12,133 nt of DNA from JAFMIX01 sp031371425 (GTDB lineage Bacteria > Verrucomicrobiota > Verrucomicrobiia > Limisphaerales > JAFMIX01), in contig JANMJO010000249.1 of NCBI GenBank assembly GCA_031371425.1, positions 1-12,133 on the forward strand, read 5' to 3'. The translations under genes and the position numbers were made by a program. Below are positions 1-8,313 of this stretch, in pieces. Each line of letters opens with the position of its first letter. Position 1 is the first letter of the stretch. Below the pieces are notes generated by a model. That model worked only from the letters and a program-made list of their open reading frames with translations. It searched no databases and was not told where the DNA came from.

Positions 1-97
1 ACACGCGGGCGTAAGAATACTTCGGGGCGGCTCCCGGCATTCGTGGCCGCTGCGAGCCGGGGACGTCTCGCGCTCCGGGGGGTGAGCAACTGCGGAA

Positions 98-226
98 AAA
101 ACGCGGAGGCGCAAAGACCGCAGAGAAGCGCAGAGTGAAACTGGTCAAAGACAACACATCGCTCGGTAATCCCATCCTAAAAAGCAATTCTCTGCGCCCT
201 TTCGTGTTCTCTGCGTCTCCGCGTTT
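98..226. repeat. Imperfect inverted repeat, dispersed-repeat type
   Basis: The left arm, about 98-135, begins AAACGCGGAGGCGCAAAGA and ends GCGCAGAG. The right arm, about 190-226, begins CTCTGCGCCC and ends TCTCCGCGTTT. The reverse complement of the right arm matches the left arm over most of its length. About 55 bases separate the arms. Purine-rich 'acgcggagacgcagag' repeats of this kind recur between genes in many bacterial genomes. It could fold as RNA but has no T-tract, so I do not call it a terminator. Copy number in the genome is unknown from this window. Confidence 0.55.
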
Positions 227-338
227 GTTCCGCTCCCATTTCAACTGCATGGATTCGGCTCAAGTGGGCTGCCGTCTCCGTCCGGCGAGCAGTTCCGGGC
301 GGACGATTGGCAGACACCTGCCATTTTTTCGCAAACAA

Positions 339-367
339 TTCTTGCGATTTTCCACACGTGCGATAAT
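339..367 (+). promoter_or_regulatory. Possible sigma-70-type promoter for the act operon
   Basis: TTCTTG at 339-344 and GATAAT at 362-367 are 17 bases apart, a standard spacing, and the local sequence is richer in A and T than its surroundings. Transcription would start near 374, giving a leader of about 95 bases before actA. The -35 match is weak (TTCTTG against TTGACA). An alternative TTGCGA at 342 is only 14 bases from the -10 box. Promoter consensus in this lineage is uncertain. Confidence 0.25.
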
Positions 368-468
368 CATTCGCGCGCGCAAAACAGGAAAGCGCGTGGA
401 TTGCGCCGAGCGTGTTGCCGGGCATCCTTTTCGGCAAAGCGTGTGAGTTACAGCCAGCAATAAAACAG

Positions 469-1122
469 ATGTCAGCGATTTTCCCAAAATGGACGAATCG
501 GTTGCCCTTGATGATTGTCGTCGGGGTCATGTTGGGCGGCGGTGCGGTCACCGCCGGCGTGTGGTATTACTGCACGCCCAAATACACCCGCGTCGGCTAC
601 CAGCCCCTCCAGCCCGTTCCATTTTCTCACGCCACGCACGCCGACCAGATGGGCATTGACTGCCGCTATTGCCACAGCGCGGTGGAGAAGTCTTGGTATT
701 CCAACATCCCCGCCGCCGGCTTGTGCATGAACTGCCACAGCCAAGTCTTGAAGGATGACCCTCGCCTCGCGCTCGTTCGCGAGAGCGCGCAAAGCGGCAA
801 GCCCATCGCGTGGGTGCAGGTCCACAAAGTCCCCGAGTTCGTCTATTTCAACCACTCCGTCCACGTCAACCGAGGCGTCAGTTGCTACGAATGCCACGGC
901 GAACTGAACAAGATGGAGGAAGTCCGCCATGCGCAGCCGTTGAGCATGACCTTCTGCCTCGATTGCCACCGCGACCCTGCGGCCAAGCTCCGTCCGCCGG
1001 ATAAAATCACCGATCTCAATTGGCGTCCCGAAAGTCCCGAAAAGCAGCGGGCCATGGGCGAGAAATTTGTGCACGACTGGAAAGTCCAGTCGCTGGAAAG
1101 CTGCTCCGCCTGTCACCGATGA
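469..1122 (+). CDS. actA: ActA, pentaheme cytochrome c of Alternative Complex III
   Basis: This is a 217-residue membrane-anchored periplasmic cytochrome c of the quinol-oxidising ACIII. Five CxxCH heme motifs are visible: CRYCH (65-69), CMNCH (86-90), CYECH (139-143), CLDCH (163-167) and CSACH (212-216). The last sits one residue from the C-terminus. Residues 11-34 form a hydrophobic helix that acts as anchor. The ATG at 469 is chosen over the in-frame ATG at 412 because the product then begins MSAIFPKWTNRLPL, the usual ActA start; the extra 19 residues look like leader sequence. No clear Shine-Dalgarno lies upstream. In ACIII, ActA hemes take electrons from the ActB clusters and pass them to ActE or an external acceptor. 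Its stop overlaps the actB start (ATGA), showing translational coupling. Confidence 0.93.
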   Translation: MSAIFPKWTNRLPLMIVVGVMLGGGAVTAGVWYYCTPKYTRVGYQPLQPVPFSHATHADQMGIDCRYCHSAVEKSWYSNIPAAGLCMNCHSQVLKDDPRLALVRESAQSGKPIAWVQVHKVPEFVYFNHSVHVNRGVSCYECHGELNKMEEVRHAQPLSMTFCLDCHRDPAAKLRPPDKITDLNWRPESPEKQRAMGEKFVHDWKVQSLESCSACHR

Positions 1123-4100
1123 GCAAAACCATTCCACCCACCTGTTCCGAACCGCAGACCGGCCTGAAATACTGGCGCGGCCTGGATGAGCTGGCCGAGA
1201 CGCCCGAATTCCAATCCTGGGTCGAGCGCGAATTCCCGGCAGGCGCGAGCGAACTGACCGACTCCGTCAGCCGCCGCAACTTCGTGAAGATCATGTCCGC
1301 CTCGTTCCTGCTGGCGGGCGTGGGCTTGGGCGCGAGTGGTTGCCGCCGGCCCGAGGAAAAGATTCTGCCGTTCTCGCGCCTGCCAGAAGGCTACGTCCAC
1401 GGCGTCGCGCAATTTTACGCCACCGCTTTCCCCACGCGCCATGGCGCGATTCCGCTGCTGGCCAAGTCCAACGATGGCCGCCCCACCAAGGTCGAGGGCA
1501 ACGCCGCGCATCCCGATAGCAACGGCGGCACCGACCGCTTCGCGCAGGCGTCCATCCTGAACCTTTACGATCCCGACCGCGCCAACCGCTACGCCAAGGG
1601 CGGCAATGTTTCCACCAAGGCGGCGGCTTTGGATTATCTGACTGATTTGTCCAAGCAGGCCGAGACGACCAAGGGCGCAGGCCTTTGCTTCCTGCTCGAA
1701 CGCAGCGCGTCGCCATCGCGCGCACGCCTGCAGAGGCTCATCAAAGTCAAATTCCCGCAGGCCCGCTGGTTCATCTACGAGCCGGTGGATTTCGATATCC
1801 ATCGCAAGGCCGCGAGCATCGCCACCGGCCAGTTGGTTGCGCCCTATTACCGGCTCGACCGCGCCAAGCGCATCGTCTCGCTCGACTGCGACTTCATCGG
1901 CGCGGAGGAGGACAACCACCGTTTCATCCGCGACTTCGCCAAGGGCCGCAAGATTGAAAATCCTGAATCGCCGAAGAACGATGAACTCATCAACCGCCTC
2001 TACGTCGTCGAGAGCCTGATGTCTCTCACCGGCGCAAACGCGGACCATCGCCTCCGCATTCCGTCCAGCCAGGTCGTGCAAGTCGCCGCTGCGCTCGCCG
2101 CAGAAATCGTCGGGCAAGGCAGCGCGGAATTTGGCGCGCTCGTTTCGCAGCTCGGAAAAGTTGCCGGCGTGGACGCCCAGTGGATTTCCGAATGTGCGAA
2201 GGATTTGATGGCGCACAAGGGCACGTCTGTCGTCGTCGCCGGCCACCGCCAGCCGCTCGCAGTGCATCTGCTCGTCAACGCCATCAACGACCGGCTCGGC
2301 AACATCGGCCAGACCGTCGTCTATCAGGATTCCCCGGACACTGGCGAGGGCACGATTGCGGAACTCGCCGCCGCGCTCAACGCAGGCCAGGTGGAGTCGC
2401 TCGTCGTCATCGGCGGCAACCCGGTTTACAACGCACCCGCCGAACTCGACTGGGCGAAAACGCAGCGCAAAGCCAAGACCATCGTGCGACTCGGCTACTA
2501 CGAGGATGAGACCGCCGCCGTCACCGACTGGCATCTGCCGCTCACGCATTATCTTGAATCGTGGGGCGATGTCCGCAGCAGCGACGGCACGCTGGTGGCG
2601 ATTCAGCCGCTCATCGCGCCGTTGTTCGACGGCATGACGGAGTTGGAATTTCTCGCGCGCGTCGGCGGATTTGGCACGACCAATCCCTACGAAATCGTGC
2701 GCGAAAATTTCAGCACCCTCGCTTCGACGTTGGGATTTGAAGAAGCTTGGAAGCGCTTTTTGCATGATGGTTTTTTCACCGGCGAAAAGCCCCGGGTCAT
2801 CGTCACCGCGCTCAACTGGCCGGGCATCAACCCCGTTCTCGCGCAGGTCAAACCCGCCACCGCGCCGACCAAGGACAGCTTGGAAGTGATTTTCCACCGC
2901 GACTACAAGGTGGACGACGGACGCTACAACAACAACGGCTGGTTGCAGGAATTGCCCGACCCGATCACCAAGATCGTCTGGGAAAATGTTTTTCTCCTGA
3001 GCGCCGCGACTTTCAAGGCGCTCGGTTACACCCAAAAGGACAACGAAAGCGGCCACGCTTTTGTGCCGTGGGTGAAGCTGACATTGAACGGCCGCAGCGT
3101 GGAAGGCCCGGCTTGGATCGTTCCCGGCCAGGCGGACAACACCGTCGGCGTCGCGCTCGGCTACGGGCGCACGAAGGCGGGTCGCGTCGGCAACGGCGCA
3201 GGGTTCAACGCGTATTTGCTGCGGACGGGCGACGCGGACTACATCGCGGCTGGCGCGACACTTTCCGCGACTTCGGCCAAACCGTATCCGGTTTCCACAA
3301 CGCAGAGCCACTGGGCGATGGAAGGCCGTCCCATCGTGCGCGAGGCGAACGTGGCGCAGTTCGCGGAGCGTCCAGATTTTGCAAAGGCCATGGCCATGCC
3401 CGAGCCTCCGGGCGGCGATCGCTCGTTGTATCCGAACCCGCTCGATGTCCCCGACAAGAACGGCGTGAAGCCGCGCGACAAGTCGCCGCACGCGTGGGGC
3501 ATGTCCATTGATTTGAATTCCTGCGTCGGTTGTTCCGCGTGCATGGTCGCGTGCCAGGCGGAGAACAACGTGCCCATCGTCGGCAAAGAGCAGGTGGGCC
3601 GCAGCCGCGAGATGCACTGGCTGCGCATTGACCGCTACTTCACCGGCAGCGTGGAGAACCCGCAGGTCGTCACCCAGCCGATGCTTTGCCAGCACTGCGA
3701 ATCCGCGCCGTGCGAATCCGTCTGCCCCGTCAACGCGACGGTGCATGACGAAGAAGGTTTGAACGTGATGGCGTATAACCGCTGTGTCGGCACGCGCTAC
3801 TGTTCGAACAACTGCCCGTATAAAGTGCGGCGTTTCAATTATCTCGATTACAACAAGCGCCCGCTCGACAAGCTCAAGGGTCCGTTCTTCAGCACGCCGC
3901 TGCTCAACACCGTGGACGGCGAATGGGAACTGGCGCGTTGGTGGCGCGACCCGTCGCGTGGCATTCGTCCCGATGACGAATGGGAATTGCTGAAGCTCGC
4001 GAAGAATCCTGACGTGACCGTGCGCATGCGCGGCATCATGGAAAAATGCTCGTTCTGCATCCAGCGCATCGAAGGCGCGAAGATCGCGCAGAAGGTCAAG

Positions 4101-4448
4101 GCCGGCGCATCTGCCGACGTGGAAGTGAAGGACGGCACCTTCACCACCGCCTGCGCGCAAGCCTGCCCGGCGGAGGCGATCGTTTTCGGCAACGTCAAGG
4201 ACCCGCACAGCCGCGTCTCGAAGTTGAAGGCGCAGGAGCGCGATTACACCGTGCTAGAATTTTTGCTGACCAAGCCGCGCCTGACCTACCTCGCGCGTGT
4301 GCGCAACCCGAATCCCAAGATGCCGGATTACACGGTGACGCCCGCGAGTTTCGAGGAGTGGGAAAAGCAGGGCAACCATCTGGCCGCCGCCGAAGGCGCG
4401 GAACACGAGGCTGCTCATGCGCATGAAGCCGCGAAAGGAGCGCACTGA
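1119..4448 (+). CDS. actB: ActB, iron-sulfur/molybdopterin-fold subunit of Alternative Complex III
   Basis: This 1109-residue periplasmic subunit fuses a molybdopterin-oxidoreductase-like domain (about 80-780) to a four-cluster ferredoxin-like domain (about 795-1060). A twin-arginine motif SRRNFVK at 51-57 precedes a hydrophobic stretch ending GASGC; Cys75 could be lipidated, as described for ActB in solved ACIII structures. The first domain shows no cysteine motif for an N-terminal cluster; in this family it binds no molybdenum cofactor. Cluster cysteines start at 802 (CVGCSACMVAC), 857 (CQHC...CESVCP), 889 (CVGTRYCSNNCP), 977 (CSFC) and 1012 (CAQACP). Threonine replaces the second cysteine at 889-899, which fits the family's single 3Fe-4S cluster. 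The tail is rich in His, Ala and Glu. The start is ATG 1119, overlapping the actA stop; the longer frame from 1020 would lie inside actA. The protein wires quinol oxidation in ActC to the ActA hemes. Confidence 0.93.
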   Translation: MSKTIPPTCSEPQTGLKYWRGLDELAETPEFQSWVEREFPAGASELTDSVSRRNFVKIMSASFLLAGVGLGASGCRRPEEKILPFSRLPEGYVHGVAQFYATAFPTRHGAIPLLAKSNDGRPTKVEGNAAHPDSNGGTDRFAQASILNLYDPDRANRYAKGGNVSTKAAALDYLTDLSKQAETTKGAGLCFLLERSASPSRARLQRLIKVKFPQARWFIYEPVDFDIHRKAASIATGQLVAPYYRLDRAKRIVSLDCDFIGAEEDNHRFIRDFAKGRKIENPESPKNDELINRLYVVESLMSLTGANADHRLRIPSSQVVQVAAALAAEIVGQGSAEFGALVSQLGKVAGVDAQWISECAKDLMAHKGTSVVVAGHRQPLAVHLLVNAINDRLGNIGQTVVYQDSPDTGEGTIAELAAALNAGQVESLVVIGGNPVYNAPAELDWAKTQRKAKTIVRLGYYEDETAAVTDWHLPLTHYLESWGDVRSSDGTLVAIQPLIAPLFDGMTELEFLARVGGFGTTNPYEIVRENFSTLASTLGFEEAWKRFLHDGFFTGEKPRVIVTALNWPGINPVLAQVKPATAPTKDSLEVIFHRDYKVDDGRYNNNGWLQELPDPITKIVWENVFLLSAATFKALGYTQKDNESGHAFVPWVKLTLNGRSVEGPAWIVPGQADNTVGVALGYGRTKAGRVGNGAGFNAYLLRTGDADYIAAGATLSATSAKPYPVSTTQSHWAMEGRPIVREANVAQFAERPDFAKAMAMPEPPGGDRSLYPNPLDVPDKNGVKPRDKSPHAWGMSIDLNSCVGCSACMVACQAENNVPIVGKEQVGRSREMHWLRIDRYFTGSVENPQVVTQPMLCQHCESAPCESVCPVNATVHDEEGLNVMAYNRCVGTRYCSNNCPYKVRRFNYLDYNKRPLDKLKGPFFSTPLLNTVDGEWELARWWRDPSRGIRPDDEWELLKLAKNPDVTVRMRGIMEKCSFCIQRIEGAKIAQKVKAGASADVEVKDGTFTTACAQACPAEAIVFGNVKDPHSRVSKLKAQERDYTVLEFLLTKPRLTYLARVRNPNPKMPDYTVTPASFEEWEKQGNHLAAAEGAEHEAAHAHEAAKGAH

Positions 4449-5863
4449 TGTCTGCCGAAACGCAAATCCAAGCACCGATGCCTCCCGCCGAACTCGCGCG
4501 CGAGCCGCTGGTGACCAACAACCGCAATGTCGCGTGGGTCTCCGACCAGGTCGCGGCCATCATCGAAGGCAAGACGCCGAAATGGTGGTGGGCGGCATTC
4601 ATTCCGAGCTTTCTCATGATGTGCCTGCTCGGTGCGATGCTCCTCTACAAAACCTCCGTCGGCGTCGGCGTGTGGGGCAACAACCATCCCACGATGTGGG
4701 GCTGGGACATTATCAACTTCGTCTGGTGGATCGGCATCGGTCACGCCGGCACGCTCATCTCCGCGATTCTCTTCCTGCTGCGCCAGCGCTGGCGCACGGC
4801 GGTGAACCGCGCCGCCGAAGCGATGACCATTTTCGCCGTCATGTGCGCCGGTATTTATCCCGCGTTGCACACCGGCCGCGAATGGCTCGACTGGTTTCTG
4901 TTCCCGATCCCGACCTCGAACAGCCTGTGGCCGCAGTTCCGCTCGCCGCTGATGTGGGATGTGTTCGCCGTCTCGACCTACTTCACGGTGTCGTGCCTGT
5001 TCTGGTATGTCGGCCTCGTGCCTGACTTGGCGATCTTCCGCGACCGCGCGAAGACGAAGATGCGCAAATTCCTCTACGGCCTGTTCGCGCTCGGCTGGAC
5101 GGGCTCGAACCGCCACTGGAGCAACTACGAGAAGTGCTACCTCATCCTCGCCGGCGTCTCCACGCCGCTGGTGTTGTCCGTGCACTCCATCGTCTCGCTG
5201 GACTTCGCTGTGTCGCAATTGCCCGGCTGGCACACGACCATCTTCCCGCCGTATTTCGTCGCGGGCGCAATCTTCTCCGGCTTCGGCATGGTGCTGACGC
5301 TGCTGATTCCGCTCCGCAAGATGTGCCAGCTCGAAGACATCATCACGATGCGGCACATTGATTTGATGTGCAAAGTGACGCTGGCCACCGGCAGCATCGT
5401 CGGTTACGCCTACATCATGGAGCTGTTCATCGCGTGGTATTCCGGCAGCCCGTATGAGCGCTACGCCTTCCTCAACCGTATCCACGGCCCGTATGCGTGG
5501 GGTTATTGGACGATGATGAGCTGCAACGTCCTGCTGCCGCAACTTTTCTGGTTCAAGAAAATCCGGCAGAACCTACTCATCGTTTTCATCGCCTCCATCT
5601 TGGTGAACATCGGCATGTGGTTCGAGCGGTTCGTCATCATCGTGATTTCGCTGCACCGCGATTTCCTGCCGAGCAACTGGGGTTATTTCGCGCCGACGTG
5701 GGTGGACATCGGCACGTTCCTCGGCACGTTCGGGCTGTTCTTCACGATGTTCCTTTTGTTCATGCGCTTCCTGCCGATGATCGCGGTCTCCGAAGTCAAG
5801 GGCGTCACGCCCCAGTCCGACCCGCACCATCCGCTCGGTGGCGCGAAAGGAGGGCATCACTGA
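4448..5863 (+). CDS. actC: ActC, NrfD/PsrC-like quinol-binding membrane subunit of Alternative Complex III
   Basis: This is a 471-residue polytopic membrane protein with about ten hydrophobic helices, of the NrfD/PsrC family. It docks to the iron-sulfur domain of ActB and holds the quinol-oxidation site. The run WWIGIGHAGT around His99 in the second helix and NIGMWFERF around 387-395 are typical of ActC; I infer that His99 lies at or near the quinol site. The short C-terminal tail is rich in Gly and His. AAAGGAG at 4434-4440 sits 7 bases before the ATG, whose first base is the last base of the actB stop (TGATG). This fixes the start and indicates coupled translation. A proton-translocation role is proposed for this family but cannot be read from the sequence. 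Confidence 0.93.
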   Translation: MSAETQIQAPMPPAELAREPLVTNNRNVAWVSDQVAAIIEGKTPKWWWAAFIPSFLMMCLLGAMLLYKTSVGVGVWGNNHPTMWGWDIINFVWWIGIGHAGTLISAILFLLRQRWRTAVNRAAEAMTIFAVMCAGIYPALHTGREWLDWFLFPIPTSNSLWPQFRSPLMWDVFAVSTYFTVSCLFWYVGLVPDLAIFRDRAKTKMRKFLYGLFALGWTGSNRHWSNYEKCYLILAGVSTPLVLSVHSIVSLDFAVSQLPGWHTTIFPPYFVAGAIFSGFGMVLTLLIPLRKMCQLEDIITMRHIDLMCKVTLATGSIVGYAYIMELFIAWYSGSPYERYAFLNRIHGPYAWGYWTMMSCNVLLPQLFWFKKIRQNLLIVFIASILVNIGMWFERFVIIVISLHRDFLPSNWGYFAPTWVDIGTFLGTFGLFFTMFLLFMRFLPMIAVSEVKGVTPQSDPHHPLGGAKGGHH

Positions 5864-6396
5864 TGAACCCGAAAGCTTACGGCATCCTCGCCGAATACGA
5901 CACGCCCGCCGACATCATGCACGCGGCAGAAAAGATCCGCGACGCGGGCTTCCGCAAGTGGGACGTGTTCACTCCATTCCCGATCCACGGCATGGATCAC
6001 GCGATGGGGCTGAAGAATTCCCCGGTCGGCTGGTTCGGCTTTATCGGCGGCGTCTGCGGCTACACGACCGGCATGTTGCTGATCTGGTTCTGCAACGCGT
6101 TCGATTACCCGCTCATCATCGGCGGCAAGCCGTTGTTCAGCCCGTGGGCGGCGTTCCCGCCGTCGTATGAACTGACGATTCTGTTCACCGCGTTCGGCTC
6201 CATCGGCGGCATGATGTTCCTGAACAAGCTGCCGCGCCTGCATCATCCGCTGCTCAAGCACGCGCGGTTCGAGAAGGCCACGCACGACAAATTTTTCCTC
6301 GTCATCGAGACGGCTGACGCGAAGTATTCGGAAGCCGAAACCCGCAAGCTGCTGGAAACCACCGGCAGCAAACACATCGAAATGGTGGAGGAATAA
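5863..6396 (+). CDS. actD: ActD, DUF3341-type membrane subunit of Alternative Complex III
   Basis: This is a 177-residue subunit with a soluble N-terminal alpha/beta region (1-50, beginning MNPKAYGILAEYDTP), two membrane helices (about 55-77 and 101-122) and a short soluble C-terminal domain (about 140-175). That architecture, its length and its place between actC and actE match ActD. It is a structural subunit that binds no known cofactor; conserved elements such as the FTPFPIHGMD stretch (36-45) are family hallmarks. The start is ATG 5863, sharing a base with the actC stop and preceded by a strong AAAGGAGG at 5846-5853. A much longer same-frame reading from 5497 would run inside actC and is not used. 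Confidence 0.92.
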   Translation: MNPKAYGILAEYDTPADIMHAAEKIRDAGFRKWDVFTPFPIHGMDHAMGLKNSPVGWFGFIGGVCGYTTGMLLIWFCNAFDYPLIIGGKPLFSPWAAFPPSYELTILFTAFGSIGGMMFLNKLPRLHHPLLKHARFEKATHDKFFLVIETADAKYSEAETRKLLETTGSKHIEMVEE

Positions 6397-6398
6397 CG

Positions 6399-7013
6399 AT
6401 GCGCTATTTTCTTCTCATCTTCGCCCTGACGGTCGCGTTGGTCGTGGTCATCGCCGGCCCGCGCGGCGGCATGTCGCGCAACCGGCCCATCTCGATCATC
6501 CCTGACATGGACAAGCAGATGAAGCTGCTGCCGCAGAAGGACGATGGCTTTTTCGGCGATGGCCGCAGCTCGCGGTTGCCGGTGGCGGGCACGATTGCTC
6601 GCGGTGCTCCGTATCAGGACTGGCCGCTTTACACCGGTCGCGTGACGGGCCTGACGAACTTCGTGGATAACATTCCCGTGCCGGTCACGGAGCAATTGAT
6701 GGCGCGCGGCAAGCAGCGCTATGAAATCAACTGCCTGCCCTGCCACGGCCCGCAGGCCGATGGCAACGGCATCACCCGGAAATACGCCATGGCCGTGGTC
6801 GCCAACCTGCACGACAAACGCATCGTGCTGATGCCTGACGGCGAGATTTTCAACACCATCAGCTACGGCAAGGGACTCATGGGCGCATACGGCGCGAACA
6901 TCGTGCCGCAGGACCGCTGGGCGGTCATCGCCTATTTGCGGGCGCTGCACCGCGCACAGTTGGGCGCGATGGAAGACGTTCCTGCGGAGCATCAGGCCGT
7001 CCTGAAGAAATAA
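6399..7013 (+). CDS. actE: ActE, monoheme cytochrome c of Alternative Complex III
   Basis: This is a 204-residue periplasmic monoheme cytochrome c. Residues 3-20 form a hydrophobic signal or anchor. The heme motif CLPCH is at 112-116, and Met161 in GKGLMGAYG is the likely axial ligand. The RSSRLPVAGTIARG stretch (57-69) is characteristic of ActE. GGAGG at 6387-6391 lies 7 bases before the ATG, and only two bases separate the gene from actD. ActE is expected to accept electrons from ActA and pass them to an oxidase or soluble carrier. Solved ACIII structures describe a lipid-anchored ActE, but no cysteine occurs in the first 100 residues here, so this copy more likely uses an uncleaved N-terminal helix. 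Confidence 0.93.
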   Translation: MRYFLLIFALTVALVVVIAGPRGGMSRNRPISIIPDMDKQMKLLPQKDDGFFGDGRSSRLPVAGTIARGAPYQDWPLYTGRVTGLTNFVDNIPVPVTEQLMARGKQRYEINCLPCHGPQADGNGITRKYAMAVVANLHDKRIVLMPDGEIFNTISYGKGLMGAYGANIVPQDRWAVIAYLRALHRAQLGAMEDVPAEHQAVLKK

Positions 7014-7014
7014 T

Positions 7015-8313
7015 ATGAGTTCGCATCCATCACAATCTGCGGAGCCGCTGGACTTGTCCAAGTGGCGCAAGGTGCCGAACCTGTTGATCGGAGTCGGCGG
7101 TCTGCTCGCGCTCATCGGGTTGGTCGTGAGCCTCAAGCTCGATGCCGGCCGCGAGTTCGGTTTCGCCTGGCTCGTCGCTTTCATGTTCTGCTTCAGTATT
7201 TGCATCGGCGCATTGTTTCTGATTCTGGTGCATCACTTGTTTGATGCCGGTTGGTCCGTTCCCATCCGCCGCACCTGCGAAAACATCGCGAGCCTGCTGC
7301 CGTGGCTGGCGCTGTTCTTCGTCCCCATCGCGCTGCTCGCGCCGAAGATGTATTCTTGGATGAGTTCCAATCCCGCCACAGACCACGCGCTGCACGCCAA
7401 AGCGCCGCTGTTCACGATGTGGGGATTCTACGGCTCGTCGGCGCTGGTGTTGGGCGTGTTGAGCTACATCGCGCTCGGCCTCCGCAAATGGTCGGTGGCG
7501 CAGGACACAACCGGCGCGGCGGAATGCACGCACAAGATGCGGAAGTTCACCTACGTCGGGATTTTCTGCTTCGCGTTCCTGACCACGCTCGGCGTCATCA
7601 TGTGGATGAAAGGCCTCGAGCATCAATGGTTCTCCACGATGTATGGCGTGTGCTACTTCGCCGGCAGCGTGTGGCTGATGCTGGCAACGGTCTATGTCAT
7701 CACGATGGCGCTCTCGCGGATGAACATCCTCTCGGCCGTGTTGCACAAGCACCAGTTCTACTATCTCGGCACGCTGTTCTTCGCGTTCACCGTGTTCTAC
7801 GCCTACGTCAACTTCTCCCAATACTTCATCATCTGGAACGCGAACATGCCGGAGGAAACCTTCTGGTATCAGCAGCGCGAACAGGGCACATGGTTCTGGG
7901 TGAGCTTGGTCATCATCTTCGGCCATTTCTTCCTGCCGTTCCTGTTGCTGCTGCGGATTGACATGAAGGAAAATTTTAAGGTCATGACCTTCTTCGCCGC
8001 GTGGGCTTGGCTGATGCATTTCGTGGACATGACATTTCAAATCCTGCCCGTGGCGCACCCGTCCGGCTTTCCGTTCCAATGGATTTGGCTGTCGCTCGGC
8101 TGCACCGCGTTCATCGTCGGCTGCCTTGCCAAACTCTACCTCGCCAAATCCGCCAGCGCCGCGCCGTATCCGCTGAAAGACCCGCGCCTCTGCGAAGCGC
8201 TGGGAATGCACCTGCCCACCACGCCCATCTCCGGCGGCAACGTCGAGGACGTGGACGACTACAGCGATGCCGAATTGAAAGATGTCAAAACTCAATCGCA
8301 GGGAGGCAAATAA
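7015..8313 (+). CDS. actF: ActF, second NrfD-like membrane subunit of Alternative Complex III
   Basis: This is a 432-residue membrane protein with about ten helices (roughly 22-40, 51-72, 92-110, 136-155, 176-198, 212-234, 246-270, 295-313, 323-345, 354-376). It is a distant paralogue of ActC that packs beside it. The stretch YAYVNFSQYFIIWNANMPEE (262-281) is a strong ActF hallmark. Its exact role is unsettled; a proton path has been proposed for ACIII. The C-terminal 50 residues are soluble and acidic (VEDVDDYSDAELKDV). The ATG at 7015 follows the actE stop by one base; only a weak purine run lies upstream, so translation probably depends on coupling to actE. Confidence 0.92.
   Translation: MSSHPSQSAEPLDLSKWRKVPNLLIGVGGLLALIGLVVSLKLDAGREFGFAWLVAFMFCFSICIGALFLILVHHLFDAGWSVPIRRTCENIASLLPWLALFFVPIALLAPKMYSWMSSNPATDHALHAKAPLFTMWGFYGSSALVLGVLSYIALGLRKWSVAQDTTGAAECTHKMRKFTYVGIFCFAFLTTLGVIMWMKGLEHQWFSTMYGVCYFAGSVWLMLATVYVITMALSRMNILSAVLHKHQFYYLGTLFFAFTVFYAYVNFSQYFIIWNANMPEETFWYQQREQGTWFWVSLVIIFGHFFLPFLLLLRIDMKENFKVMTFFAAWAWLMHFVDMTFQILPVAHPSGFPFQWIWLSLGCTAFIVGCLAKLYLAKSASAAPYPLKDPRLCEALGMHLPTTPISGGNVEDVDDYSDAELKDVKTQSQGGK
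8301..8306 (+). promoter_or_regulatory. Ribosome binding site for the GTG start at 8314
   Basis: GGGAGG lies inside the 3' end of actF, 7 bases before a GTG that directly follows the actF TAA. It supports GTG 8314 as the start of the small downstream gene. Confidence 0.7.

Larger units (their letters stand above)
1..468. other. Upstream intergenic/leader region without a supported gene
   Basis: No open frame here has a credible start, a ribosome site or a recognisable product. The short frames at 135-446 and 177-551 run through an inverted repeat and give low-complexity, Arg-rich translations. The stretch contains an imperfect inverted repeat (98-226), about 110 bases with nothing recognisable (227-338), a possible promoter (339-367), and a leader of about 95 bases before actA. 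Positions 1-97 are GC-rich and could be the end of another dispersed repeat or the 3' flank of a gene outside the window. I cannot tell which. Confidence 0.6.

Noticed and set aside
1020..1118. Longer ActB start at 1020
   Set aside because: The extra 33 residues lie within actA and are not ActB-like; ATG 1119 gives the expected SKTIPP...KYWR start.
3783..3815. Missing cysteine in an ActB cluster motif as evidence of damage
   Set aside because: CxGTxYCxxNCP with threonine in the second position is usual for ACIII ActB and fits the 3Fe-4S cluster known in this family.
1113..4208. A 1031-codon open frame on the minus strand, opposite actB
   Set aside because: ActB is certain on the plus strand. 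The antisense frame stays open because GC-rich codon usage avoids antisense stops; its translation is Arg/His/Ala-rich with no recognisable domain.
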